DNA from: Chamaecyparis obtusa
Taxonomy: Eukaryota; Streptophyta; Pinopsida; Cupressales; Cupressaceae
DNA: 64,000 nt
Direction of reading: 5' to 3'
Assembly: GCA_027943335.1 (NCBI GenBank)
Contig: BSBK01001536.1
Coordinates: 1 to 64,000, forward strand
The notes under the pieces are model-generated. The model did not search any database and was not told the origin of the DNA. It saw only the letters and a list, made by a program, of their open reading frames with translations. Within the stretch, counting starts at the first letter, position 1; each line of letters starts with the position of its first letter. The position numbers and the translations under genes are program-made. Positions 34,212-45,870 of the stretch are shown in pieces.

Positions 34212-35396
34212 CTATTCAATAGGATGATTCCTTAATAGATTCATGTTAGGTGTCATTGTCTTAGATCTTACTTCAGGTTTCGGGTCTTCAATGACCTCAC
34301 TATGGATTTCATTCAAAAAATCACTGTCAGTTTCATAAAATAATTCAGTAGTCTCAGGGTTAGGTCTAGGCTGAGTTCCTTCATCTGATTCATAATCAAG
34401 CATTCTTTCCTGAATTTTGAACTTTTCGTCAACTTTTACATTTGCGCTCTCAACAATAGTCTTAGTTCTCTTATTGTAACATCTATAAGCTTTGCTCTTC
34501 AGTGAATATCCAAGAAATATACCTTCATCACTTATAGGATCAAACTTTCCAATGTCATCATCTCTCTTAATATAACATTTGCTTCCAAAAATTCTAAAAT
34601 ACTTAACTGATGGTGCATGTCCAAACCATAGTTCATAGGGTGTTTTGTCTGTGTCTGCTCTAATTTGTACTATGTTCATTGTATACACCGCTATTTTCAC
34701 TGCTTCTCTCCAGAATATCTTCGCTAAGTCATTCTCAAATAACATAGCTCTTGTTGCTTCAGTCACTGATCCATTTCTCCTTTTTGTAATACCATTTTGT
34801 TCAGGTGTCCTAGGGGCTGAAAAATGTCTCTTAATACCATTCACTTCACAAAAGATGTTAAATTATTTAAAAGTAAATTCTCCACCTCTATTTGATCTCA
34901 AATATTTAATCTTTATTCCAGATTCATTCTCAACTTTATTCTTAATGATCTTAAACCTATCAAATGCTTCAAATTTTTATTTAAGAAATGCAATCCACAT
35001 CATTCTTGTAAAGTCATCAACAAGAGTCATAAAATACCTTTCTCCATAGAATCCTCTAGTCCTTGTAGGACCGCTCAAGTTTGTATGAACAATCTCCAAC
35101 TTCTCTGTTGTTGTAAACTTCTTGCTGGGAAATGAGCTTCTCTTTTGTTTAGCCATCACACATTCCTTGCAAATCATGTTAGCAGGCTTCATAATTTTAG
35201 GCAAATCTCTTACTACAAGTGTAGTACTCACTTTCACAATGTTATCAAAGTTTATATGACAAAATCTTCTGTGCCATAACCAACTGTCATCAATCCTAGT
35301 AATCAAGCATGTCATCTCAGTAGGATTCAACTGAAATACATTACCTCTGGTTCTAGATCCTGTACCAATCAAATTTTCATCTGTGTCTGTAATCAC
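34212..35396 (-). pseudogene. E2 GAG-pre-integrase and integrase with all three catalytic acids lost
   Basis: The zinc-binding part is clear (WHRRFCHINFD, ICKECVMAK). The core should carry D, D and E. The first site reads HTNLSGP, the second reads RSNRGGEF (about 34890, in a damaged stretch with a stop), and the third reads QNGITKRRN. Each is an acid-to-Asn or acid-to-Lys change explained by a single G-to-A in a CAG trinucleotide. The C-terminal part includes TPYELWFGHAPSVKYFRIFG. The frame is broken between 34845 and 34976. Confidence 0.92.
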
Positions 35397-35441
35397 AAAA
35401 GTTTTCTCAGTAAACCAAACTTGATATCCCTTATCAACTAA

Positions 35442-36720
35442 CTATCCAACACTCAAAAGATTATGTTTCAAACCATCCACAAAGCAAACATCATCAGTAT
35501 TCATCTTTCCATCAAGAGTAATAGATCCTATACCTTTAATCAAACAAGGTGCATTGTTTCCAACTCTAACAATTCCTCCATCATAATTGTTAAACTTTAT
35601 GAACTTTTTCTTGTCTCTAATCATATGATGCGAACAACCACTATCTGTAATCCAATCAGCTTTCTTTTCTACTTGAGAAACTAAAGCCTTTTCTTCCTTA
35701 AATTTAGTTTCAGGATTTTCTTCTTTAATTGTTACAAATCCTATATCATCATTATTCTCAGTATCACTTTCACTCAAATATTTCTCCAAACTAGTTTCAA
35801 GTTCTTCATCATTTGCATAGTAACATTCTTTAGATCTTCTAGGATTAAATTTCTTCCTATACTTTTTAACTCTCTTAGGACATTTAGATGCAAAATGACC
35901 AAATTCTTGACAAGTCCAACATTTAAAAAAATTCTTAGCGTCTGGTTCTCTCTTCACAAGCAAGGCAATACCTTCTTCAATATTCCTGTCTTCTTCATTT
36001 CTAGATCTGTTGCTGCTAGCATAATCTCTACTCACACTTATGCTTCTTGACAAAGTAGGGTGAACACTAAGAGCACCGAATGTTGTCTCCATTCTAGATA
36101 GGTCTCTTGATAACCTCAGGTTCATTTCTGCTACTTCCAATCTTCCAAGAAGAGTCTCTCTTATAAAGTTCGTAGTACAAGGTATGACTTGTTCAATCAT
36201 CTGTGTTGTCTTCTTAAATGTAGGAGTCAATGTCCTCAAATTTTTCCATATCACTTCATTCTTTGTCTTTGTTCCACCACAAGATTTTATACCCGCAACA
36301 ATCTCTGACATTCTACCAATATAGCTTCTAACATATTCATCTTCCATCATTCTTATATCTTCAAATGCACATATCCAATTATGTAATCTGACTTTTTTTG
36401 CATGTTCATCACCTTCAAAAGTAGAATGTAAAGCTAACCAAATTTCATGAGATGTTTTCAAATATTTTACTTGACTGTACTTATTCTCCGGAAGGGCTGA
36501 CAAAAGTGCTTCTCTAGCAAGTATGTTACACATGAATAGATCTCTTTCATCATTAGTACATGTTTCAATGTTATCCTCATCAATGATAGTCTTCTCATTC
36601 TTTGTGATCAACCAATAACCTGGTCCTAAACACAGTAGATCAACCAATTTTAACAGTGATCAACCAACTGTCAAAATTTACTCCATCAAACTTAGGGCTT
36701 TCTTTCCTGAAATTCACCAT
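35442..36720 (-). pseudogene. E2 gag and protease
   Basis: The likely start is the ATG at 36720-36718 in a context 44 bases downstream of the primer site. A TGA and a frame change near 36640 separate the first 26 codons from the long frame 36647-35442. The gag part has the zinc knuckle CWTCQEFGHFASKC with all ligands. The protease has WITDSGCSHH with the catalytic Asp intact. A stop after LLSVG at 35442 cuts it off from integrase. Confidence 0.93.
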
Positions 36721-36763
36721 GGATCTCCTTAAGCTATTAAAATTTTCTTTCAAGGACTTGTTG

Positions 36764-36774
36764 CTCTGATACCA
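36764..36774 (-). other. Primer binding site of E2 (initiator Met-tRNA)
   Basis: TGGTATCAGAG on the - strand, two bases from the 5' LTR. Confidence 0.96.
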
Positions 36775-36776
36775 AT

Positions 36777-37957
36777 TGTTAGAAAGTAAAGTCCACCAAG
36801 ATAACTGAGAGGAGGGGGTGAATCAGTTATTAGATAAATATAACTTTTATCAACCTTAATAGATTTTAACCATGTAAGCAATGTAACCAACAACCATAGA
36901 AAGATATACATGCACAATGACACAATGACACAAGATATGTTGACTAGGGAACCTCTTGATCAAAGAGTAAACCCAGTGGGAATGATGCCCACAAAAGATG
37001 CACTAATATGAATATTCCTCATGAAAGGATGGACTCTGTTAGGAGTCTTATGAAATACATTTAGTACAGATGAATCCATGTTAGGAGATTTTGAATCCCT
37101 GTTAAAAGATTCTAACTCTGTTAGGATTTATGGAAGACAGAAGGACCCACTGCCCAAACAGCTTCAAGGTAAGATCGTTGAACTCACTATCCAACTGATC
37201 TTTGTATTACTCAAGAAAATAATACCAAAAGATTACTGATCTCAATAATCCAATACTCCTTCTCTGACTGTGCCAAACTGCACCAACTCCTTCTTCAGAT
37301 CTCAATACCAGATCTCAGTACTTCGTATATCCTCTTTCAACAATTTCACTGTCACAATACACTTACATTCATCAAATTCCATATTAAAACAAGGAATACA
37401 TTCCTTCCTTTATACCACACTCAAGTAATTACAAATGAGTTGGCATACAAATTACAAAATAAAACTTTCCACACATTATATCAAAATTACACAAAACTGT
37501 CAGCTTCCAATCAATATAATTCTTCACTCATGCAACCTCAAATCTTGCATTGTCAACCACATCAGTATCAACATGTCTCCAACTACTCTCTAATTGCGCA
37601 TAACTAGATTCCATCCCGATTAGGAGATATCATCCGATTTCCACAAACCGCTACTCAGGAACACTGCCTGAATACTGCTTCCACTAATTTCCTCATAACT
37701 TCCATAAATAAATGAATTACTATTTGCGCTCTTAACCACAATCTTATAACACATCATAGAGTAATTCCCCAACTCCACATAGCTTCATCTTCAATATCCC
37801 AAGTGTGCTAACTCAAACACTGTCTGCTTCTCTGATAATCTTCAGTAGATCATTGTGTTGACATCAATGATAATCACAGTCATGAATGCAACAACAACTG
37901 CTACAGAATGGTTGCTAATACTCCCCCATAAGATATATTCAACATTCATTCCAAACA
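36777..37957 (-). repeat. 5' LTR of E2
   Basis: 1181 bases, clearly similar to 31063-32230 with scattered substitutions and a small duplication near 37300. The hairpin chain is also present at about 37032-37130 with a few broken pairs. Confidence 0.96.
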
Positions 37958-38903
37958 TTGAAAATATTTAGATCTATGTTGTGCTCATAAAATCCTCTGA
38001 TCATTAATCAATTCACTTCCTCAATATTTCTCAACTTACTTCACTCGGTAAATAGTTCTCTGACGCTCGGTAATGTTCGCAGATCGGTTCTTTGTAACCA
38101 GTTTGATCAGGAATGCATGAATAAAATCTTCACGCAAAATCTCTGTAGTCTCCTTTTTGTCCGACATGTTTCAATAATCAAACTCATATCTCTTAAATAG
38201 ACAAGTAAACCATTTTCATATCAGCCATTAGATTTTGCCTCATAATCTCCTTCATCCATTTTGCCTCTTAAACCTTCCTCAATAGATGTGTCCTTAACAC
38301 ATTTCAATATCATCGTTTAGATCATCTCTAAATTATGTTAGTCGTGGATCTCATAACTAACTTCATCCTTTACCTCTAAATCGTAACAATATCCAGCTCA
38401 TCAATTTTAGTCGGTTGTTCTTATCATTTAATGTTTTTATCCATACTTGGTTAATACTGAAATGCGTCAGTGATAACTAACTCGGTTATTACTGTCACTC
38501 AGTATACACTGCACTGACTCAGTGTATACAACAGTCTTCAATTACCGACCACATTGACTTGTTCAATTCAAATCCCTTTTTCATAATAGATTAATGTAAC
38601 ATGCTCAAGTCAACAATATAAAGCCATAGACTCATCACTAAGTTACCCAATGTTTACCTTATCCTTATCTGTCATATCCATCTTTTCCTTATGTAAATAT
38701 CTTAGTTCTTCATCTTTTCTTCCTTCTACAAATGTTCAAATGTTTGTAACTATCATGATAAGTACTGTCAAAACTAGTTGACATCAATGACAACATATTG
38801 ACTAATTTAATCATCTTACATATCACTTCAGTAGCTTAGTGATCTCTAATCACTGTTTCTTCAGCTCATCTAGATATTCAATCAGTTGTAGATCATCAAG
38901 AAT

Positions 38904-41900
38904 GTCGACATGTGTTGCCTTCGTAATGTATGTACAAATAGAGGTTCAGTGCAATGCATGGTTTCCGAGTAAACATTTAATTTTGTAGACAATATGCATG
39001 TCAAAGTTAGTTTTACTAGAAAAGATACATCATAACCGTTGGAAATGCTATTCAAAGAACAACCTACAAAACCATTAATTAGTTTTTTAAGAGTATATTG
39101 ACAATGAAGAAAGAGATGACGTGTGTTAAACAAACATATTGCTATTATGCGATTGAATCAATCAATACAAAAACATTATGCATTATTCACTTCTTGATCA
39201 ATTCATGTTAAATTTTTGAGTAGTTTTTTTATTTTTATATTTTTACTATAATCAATATTTGTGACATATTTTTTTTTTGTTTCTAACAATGTTTATAATT
39301 CTTAAGAATTGTCTTTTGCATTGGACTAGAGATTTACCAAAGATTAGAAAAAAGAAAACCAGTCACCATACCTCTAACTAAAGATATGGAATGGAATTTA
39401 TTTGGTCAATCATAAGTGCTACAAGTATTGTTCCCATGCATCAATACATCCTTCTATTTGAATCACTTCTATACATGTCAATATAATAGACATTTTATAA
39501 AATAGCTCAACAAAAATAAAACAATCATATTTTTTGAAATGTAATGTACATATAAAATATAATGCAATATCATGTACATGTCAATACAACTAAATCTACA
39601 ATTATTTTAGATAAACTAATAAATGAATAGCATAATCATGAATTGAAATAAAAAAAGTTAGTCATAATGCCTGCACTAGACATATGGAATTAAAACTTTG
39701 ACTCAAGCAAATAGCTTGTATATTGCAACACTCTTGCTTTTTGCCTGCACACATCATACATAATGTCTTAGTAGAGACAAGGCATATAACCTATTTCTTG
39801 AATATCATGTACTTAATAAAATGCAGAGAAAATATTTCGTATTTTTAAATAATTTGTCCTCTAATTTTGAACAATAAAACCTTTAAAATGCTAGCAAGAA
39901 TATCAGTCAATACTAAATACTAGTCATTTTTTTATTTGTTAAAAATCAATGGACAAATTTGATGACATTTAATAAACAGTTCATGTGCCTTGTGTCTGCT
40001 AACACATTTTTTTATGATATTTGCACATATGGTGATTGGTTCTTTTGTTTTTGTTTGTTGATTTACCTGTACTGGTCCAACTCCTTCATTTCATTTGTTT
40101 GTCTCTAGGTATTGTCATTACACTTATTTTTATGAATTTCTTTGTCTAGCTATAGCATGATGTATACTATAAACTCTACATTGTCATTGTTCTACTATTC
40201 AAATGACTCATAATTTACTTGTAATATGAAACTATGCCATTCTAAAAATATGAATTTAATTTCTAGACAAATTGCAAATCATTTCAATACTAGACCAGTG
40301 ATAATGAAGAGATTTGTCAAGAAGTCATGACAGGGATAAACAAACAAATTCATTCAAACCACACTATAAATATTACAAATTCAAACATTGCCATTGAAAT
40401 TAACCATGTCATGCATATTACCTAGCATATTAAATGAAACGTTAAAAATAATGTGTCACCTTGTACCTCCACATATATATACATTACAAATGCAACACAC
40501 GTTGACACTTTTTTCTTCATATTATTCTTGATTAAAACTAATAATTCCGCCATAAAAATACAAAGAGCCAATCACGAAAAAACAAAATATTGCCAAAAAT
40601 GCTACATATAAAATATGAACATTACAAACTATACAACAAAGTCAAAATTATTCTCTTTCTCCCATGAATTAATAACCAAGTGCACAACTGAAAATATTAG
40701 TTCTCTACTTATAGCCAAATGCTCAATCAAAAATATTAGTTCCTTGCCTATAGGAGCGATGACTAATAAATCCATGACAATATATAAATAAAGACACCGT
40801 TATCTCTGATTTAAAGTCCACTATAAAACATAAACCATTTTAAGATTCAACAAATGTAAATAAACATTTGAAAGACCAAAACTAATGCCAAAGCTAAACA
40901 AAACATAAAAAATACTCAACATACCTCAAAACCATCTCTTGGCTCTTGCTTTGCTCTTTCTCAATCCTTGCTCAAATGATAATAAAAACAATTGAAGTGT
41001 CTAATCTAATTCATACATGATGTGTTTTAATTGGACTAAACCCATTCCAATTATGTAACTCTTGCAAAGTTTACTTCACAGACTGTTCATTGTCATCGCT
41101 TTACTCTTCAAATGAGTTGATATTAGGATTTCTAGTACAATTCATTATTAGTCTCACTATGCTTGACATAGTTAATTTCCATGGAAATGCTTTATTTTGC
41201 ACTTTTTTTTGTTTGCGCTCTCATTTGAGCAATTTCCAAGAAAAAATAAAGCAAAAGCTCAACAAGAGCTAACCTTTTTGAGGTTTAGTGACTATTTTTT
41301 GGTTTTGCTATTGGTTACCTTAACAATGCTTCATTCTTAAAATAACTTTAATATTCATATGACTGGTTTTCTCTCCTTGCATTTTTGTTTGAGCAATTCA
41401 CCAAAAAAGATGAAGCAAGGGCTCAAGAAGAGCTCAAGGTTTTTAGATATGATGACTTTAAAAAAATAAAATTCATTTGTATGTTTGGCTCTGGGTTTTC
41501 TTAACAATGTTTGATTGTTAAAATAGTTTCCCATAATTAAATATTCAACGAAAAATAATATATTGCCTTGTATATCCACTTTTACATACATTATGTAGCC
41601 AACACATGTCGACATTTTTGTTTTCCAAATTTTCATAATTAAAACTAATAAAATCTCCAAGGAAAAAATAACAACCTAATAAAAAAAAATGCCAATAGTA
41701 CTATATATAAAACATAGACATTACAAACTATAACAATAAGCTAAGAATTTATCTCTCCATTGCACAAATTAATATTGAAGAGATCAACCAAAAACTTTAG
41801 TTCCCAACTATAAATTACTCTTCGTTACAGTGGCTAAAACCACTTGGCTTGTAAACCTTACTTAATTACAAGTCTTTATTGAATTTATTTTCTATTTTTG

Positions 41901-43130
41901 GCATTTTTATTTTTATTTTTATTTGAGTGATTATTGACAATAAGCCGAACAAGGGTTGAGTAAGAGTCAAGGGTTTTGAAGTCCGCTCGTTGTTTTTTGT
42001 TCAGTTTCTTACTTTGGAAGGGGGTTTTCTTCACAATCCTTTATTGTTAAAATAGTTTCACAATGAACATTTCAAATAACAAAGCTAACACCATACCTAA
42101 ACTTGTCCAATTGCCGACATATAACACTAGTCAAGACATACAAACCAAAGCCCTTGCTCGGCCCTTCGTCGACTCTTTCTTACCTTTAAACTTTGAACAA
42201 CAAAACAAATGCCACTCTAACAAAGAATAATTCAATTTTTTTTTTGCACGAGAACACCATTTTTACTACCTATGATCATTTAACAAAAACCCACACAGTA
42301 AAACTAACAACAAATTTCAACCCATTTTGCCATTAAATCAATGACCACAATCCAAACCATAGAGCACAAACCATTTTAGCAATGAACCAATCATAACAAA
42401 CATTACGAAGAACAAAACCAATGCCATAGCAAAACCAAAAAAATAGACAAAACGAGAAAACTAGTTACCATATTTTAATACCATCCTTTGGCTCTTGCTC
42501 AAACCTTGCAACTGAATGAACATCTAAAACCCCTATAGTTTTAGCCACTCCAACAAAAAGTAATTCATATTTTTTTCGCACTGGAACAACATTTTTAGTG
42601 TTTATAATCATATAACAAAAACCCACATAGCAAAACCCACAATCCAAACCATAGAGTACAAATCATTTTAACAATGAATGAATCACAATGAACACTTCGA
42701 ACAACAAAGTCAACGCTATGACAAAATAAAAAAATTAAACAAAATAAAAAAACCAATCACCATACCTCAACACCGTCTTTCCACTCTTGTTCAACCATTG
42801 CTCCGCCCGTTTCTTCTCACAACTTGCTAAAAAATATTGCATAAAAAAAGCAACAAATACAAAACAAAATATTCCCACCCAAACAACCAATAAACATTCA
42901 CATCGAAACAATCTTGACATGCATATTACTTGACAGATCAAATGAATCATAAAAAAATATGCTTTTCTTGTACCTCCACCCATTTATACATTACAAACAC
43001 AATCCATGTAACACTTTTTTTTTTATCTATTTTACAAACTCAATCCATGTAACACTTTTCTTTTTTTTCCCTATTTTACATAAGTGAAATTAATAAAACT
43101 GCCAGCAACAATAGAAAAAGCCAATTAACA
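38904..43130. repeat. AT-rich repeat complex, right part
   Basis: 38904-40020 is the reverse complement of copy B (18540-19700), including GCATAATCATGAATTG against its complement at 18880-18910. 40380-43110 holds + strand core units at about 40420, 41540 and 42900, and repeated boundary words such as CACCATACCTCAA (40920, 42760). No gene is seen; the frames are low-complexity. Confidence 0.65.
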
Positions 43131-43792
43131 ATTAAAAAAAAGAAGGAACAAGGAGTGCATTTTATTAGAATTACAAAGAGGCCCTTTTAAAACACAAGAA
43201 TTTTATTACAATTACAAAGAGGCCCTTTTTAAACACAAGAAACTGACGGAGTGAATGTTGCGTAAAACTCCTGCCCGAAAGGAAGGGGGTAAAACATTAA
43301 AGAGGAGAAAACAAAGTGATTGTTTATATGTACTTTCCGAAGTTTTGAGCGTATGACCTTTAATGTATCATTTCCAATATCTTTACCAATAAACCATGTG
43401 GAATAATGTTGATTGATTGAGTGTATATTTTGTTCGTAATCGATTTGGGAGACAAAGTTCGGTTTTGGAGACGAAGCTTGGTTGCCCAATGGCGGCTGCT
43501 CCACCGCGCTGTGCATCTCACAGGGCAGTCGGAGACGGAGATATAGTTTTGTGATCGTAAGCTGGACATGTGCTCGCTCACATAATATCGATGCTCTGCT
43601 CAATCGGACGTTTAATCTCATTTTTGCTTCCGTACAATTTCCAATTCTATCACAAAAAACCCCCCAGAAATTGAGAGGATCTCACACAAATCTGCAGCCG
43701 AGTGTGTAATTGATTGTAGAGACGATTAACTCCATACCCCACAATTCATTGATGCCCCTGTAGGATTAGTTTAGGGTATTTTTGGGAATGTA
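43131..43792 (+). promoter_or_regulatory. Upstream region of the candidate gene
   Basis: Base composition changes here from the AT-rich repeat complex to a mixed, non-repeat sequence. It begins with a 41-bp tandem duplication (43160-43241). No clear TATA box was assigned. A 130-codon frame on the opposite strand (43229-43621) has no motif I recognise. I treat this stretch as promoter and 5' UTR of the gene whose start is at 43793. Confidence 0.35.
43160..43241. repeat. 41-bp tandem duplication
   Basis: Two copies of a unit beginning TTTTATTA and containing CAAAGAGGCCC, at 43160-43200 and 43201-43241, differing at very few positions. Confidence 0.95.
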
Positions 43793-44143
43793 ATGGCGGG
43801 GATTCCTTTGAAGTCTGGGTGGCTTGAAGAATGCAAAGATGAGATTATGGAGTTACATATTTTGGGAAAAGAAGGCGACAGAGAACAAAAGGATGGCGAC
43901 AGGGAGCACGACCTGACGAGCTTACGAAGGGATGGCGACAGGGAGCGCGACTTGACAAGCTTACAAAGGGATGGCGACAGGGAGCTCGACTTGACAAGCT
44001 TAACAGATAATGAGCTTGATGACAAAATCGTTCGATTAAAAGGTTTATTAATGAAGTGCCAATTGCCTGATTCAGGTCGCAAGCTCAAAATTCTTCTCCA
44101 GAAGCATGAAGATGAGAAAAAACGCAGGAATCACCTCCCAAAG
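43793..44143 (+). CDS. Probable first exon of an OTS/ULP1c-d-like SUMO protease
   Basis: The ATG at 43793 opens 117 codons up to a plausible splice donor, AAG|GTTGGT, at 44143/44144 (phase 0). Reading through gives 127 codons. The C-terminal part LTDNELDDKIVRLKGLL, then LPDSGRKLK and HEDEKKRRN, resembles the N-terminal non-catalytic segment of plant ULP1c/ULP1d (OTS) SUMO proteases as I remember it: leucine-rich, then LPDxGxK, then Glu-Lys-Arg-Arg. Those enzymes cleave SUMO in the nucleus. No C48 catalytic His-Asp-Cys domain is in the window, so later exons would lie outside it or this is a fragment. A 39-base minisatellite inside encodes 13-residue repeats (DGDRExDLTSL). Confidence 0.45.
43892..44005 (+). 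repeat. 39-bp coding minisatellite, three units
   Basis: Units start at 43892, 43931 and 43970, each beginning GATGGCGACAGGGAGC. They encode DGDREHDLTSLRR, DGDRERDLTSLQR and DGDRELDLTSL. A partial older unit (GGCGACAGAGAAC) precedes them. The repeat stays in frame. Confidence 0.95.
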
Positions 44144-45736
44144 GTTGGTATGTTTCAACCTTTCTTTGCTCTATAATTTTCCTAATGCAAATGGACGGAT
44201 GGCCCTAATAGAATATGGTTATTAGCTATTTTATCAGGCTATACCAAACGGAAAAATATCCACTTCCACTCGTCTCACGGAAAAAGAGATTATTAGAGAG
44301 GATTCTGAAGAAAAAACAATATGAAAGCTTTGGGGAGTTACTCAGCTAGTGAGGCTACAAACAGGAAATCTCATTCATATGTGTTGAGTAGGGCATCTAG
44401 TGCCCAAACATAAGTCAACTTTGCAGCTACGCCATGCACTCATGAGTGGCATAGGGGATCATTTTGGTCCAGCCTGGCTAGCAATATGGAGAGTAGAGAC
44501 CCTCTTGTTGTAGGAAGGGGTTATTTTATCTTGTTTTAAATTTGATCTGCTTAAGTTTTATGGCTTGCTTTACACAACTATTGTGAGAAAACATGACTTT
44601 GCCACTCCGTCTATGCTTTCAGAGGTGGATGCCTACATGTTTCGACGGTATATTTTGCATCCACAATTCCGAGGGCCATATGCCTTTTTCAGTATATCTA
44701 ATCAGTTTTACTGTCAAATTTGCCTTACTGGAGGAGCAAGTAACTCGTGGCAGCTCTCAGAAAACCTTCTGATAGAACAATATTCTTTCTCACACCCGAG
44801 GGAATTGTACTGCCTGATGAGTTTTGAACATTGTTCAATTTTACTATAAATTCTCACACGTCACTAGAAAGCAGCATGGTACATCACATTTTCTTGTGTT
44901 TTATCATTAACATAACTTTATTATACGTAGGAGGCAATTCACATAATATTATATTGGAAACCACAGGGGCCAAAGAAAAACTAAGATACAATGGATGGAA
45001 AATTGAAACATTTGGAAATTATAAGTTTTAACATCTTGGTAGCGATATGGCACCTAAAGGAGATTGTTAGCTTTTGGGATTGAAATCTAATTTTAAAGAG
45101 AAATATATTGCAAGTTTGTTCTTAGGTTTGGAACATTGCAAGGATTTAAAAGAGACAAGCTCCAAAATTGAATAGGAATATCATTAAATGAAGCCATAGT
45201 CGTCGTTTTCTTTTTCTTTTTGTTGTACTCATACCCTTTGAGATGAGTTATCTTTGCTATTCACTTTGCAGGCCTCAACCTCCCCATGATCAGATGTACT
45301 ATCTCGATTCACTTCTTCCTTCCCATGTTTTGTTCTTCTCATTGAATGTGTTTTGGTGTTTTCTTCGTTATGTTGTGCAGTCATAGACCTTGGGGTTGAA
45401 GGACCTACCATATTTCCTTTTAGAGCGGTTTTCCCAACTAAATTTCTTTTTCTCTCTACATGCTGATCAGGTTATCCTTAGCTAGAACTTCAGATGGGTG
45501 TTAATTTGAACTTTGGAACGGTTGGAATAGTGCATTTTAACAATTTTGGTTTCCATTAAATCATCATGCATTGGAAATATGTCTTTACCTCCCAATTTGT
45601 GCTTGGAGCTTGTTCAACTTTTGGTTTCACTGAGCAGCCTCATTTTTCATGTCACTATTTGAAACAAAACTCAAATTTGAAAGGGATATTTTCATATTAT
45701 GCTTGATATTCCCTACATTGATTAAATATTTTTTAG
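44144..45736 (+). other. Probable first intron of the candidate gene
   Basis: Starts with a plausible donor GTTGGT. No further exon of the SUMO-protease type was recognised in it. Frames at 44565-44849 (+) and 45229-45411 (-) are short and without domains; the latter is hydrophilic and could be a gene remnant. Confidence 0.35.
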
Positions 45737-45799
45737 TTGTATGTTGGGAGTAAAGAGTTTGGAAGGGTCAAGTTCCATAGGAATCCAAGAACACTTGAG
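45737..45799 (+). CDS. Candidate second exon, 63 bases
   Basis: A T-rich tract and TTTTTAG end at 45736, and GAG|GTTAGT follows 45799. Between them is an open phase-0 segment of 21 codons, LYVGSKEFGRVKFHRNPRTL plus E, compatible with the phase of the donor at 44143. No homology is recognised, so this is only a splice-signal-based suggestion. Confidence 0.25.
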
Positions 45800-45870
45800 G
45801 TTAGTATGTTACTTTGTTATGTTTGATATCCAAAGAGCCAAATGTCTCTACTATCTGTTCAAGATAAAAA

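Larger units (their letters stand above)
31063..37957 (-). mobile_element. Ty1/copia LTR retrotransposon E2, complete ends, decayed coding
   Basis: A 6.9-kb element on the - strand with LTRs 31063-32230 and 36777-37957. It has a Met-tRNA primer site at 36764-36774, a PPT at 32231-32243 and a perfect target duplication TTGAA (31058-31062 and 37958-37962). Gag through RNase H are all recognisable in copia order. It is inserted inside the solo LTR at 30492-38898, so it is the younger of the two. Internal stops and the loss of all three integrase catalytic acids show it is dead. Confidence 0.97.
30492..38898 (-). mobile_element. Solo copia LTR, split by element E2
   Basis: The LTR begins TGTTAGAATAATTGAG at 30492 and ends ATCATCA at 38898 on the + strand, with target duplication AGAAT (30487-30491 and 38899-38903). 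Removing E2 leaves about 1.5 kb with no internal region. It reads as a - strand relative of the E1 LTR: it shares the CTCGG/CCGAG words, the hairpin chain and the GTGG...CCAC nested hairpin. It arose by recombination between two LTRs before E2 inserted into it. Confidence 0.88.

Noticed and set aside
43229..43621. 130-codon frame on the - strand upstream of the candidate gene
   Set aside because: No domain, signal or splice context recognised; it overlaps a second - strand frame and the likely promoter of the + strand gene.
45229..45411. 60-codon hydrophilic frame on the - strand
   Set aside because: Composition looks coding-like, but there is no homology, no splice evidence and a short length; not enough to call.
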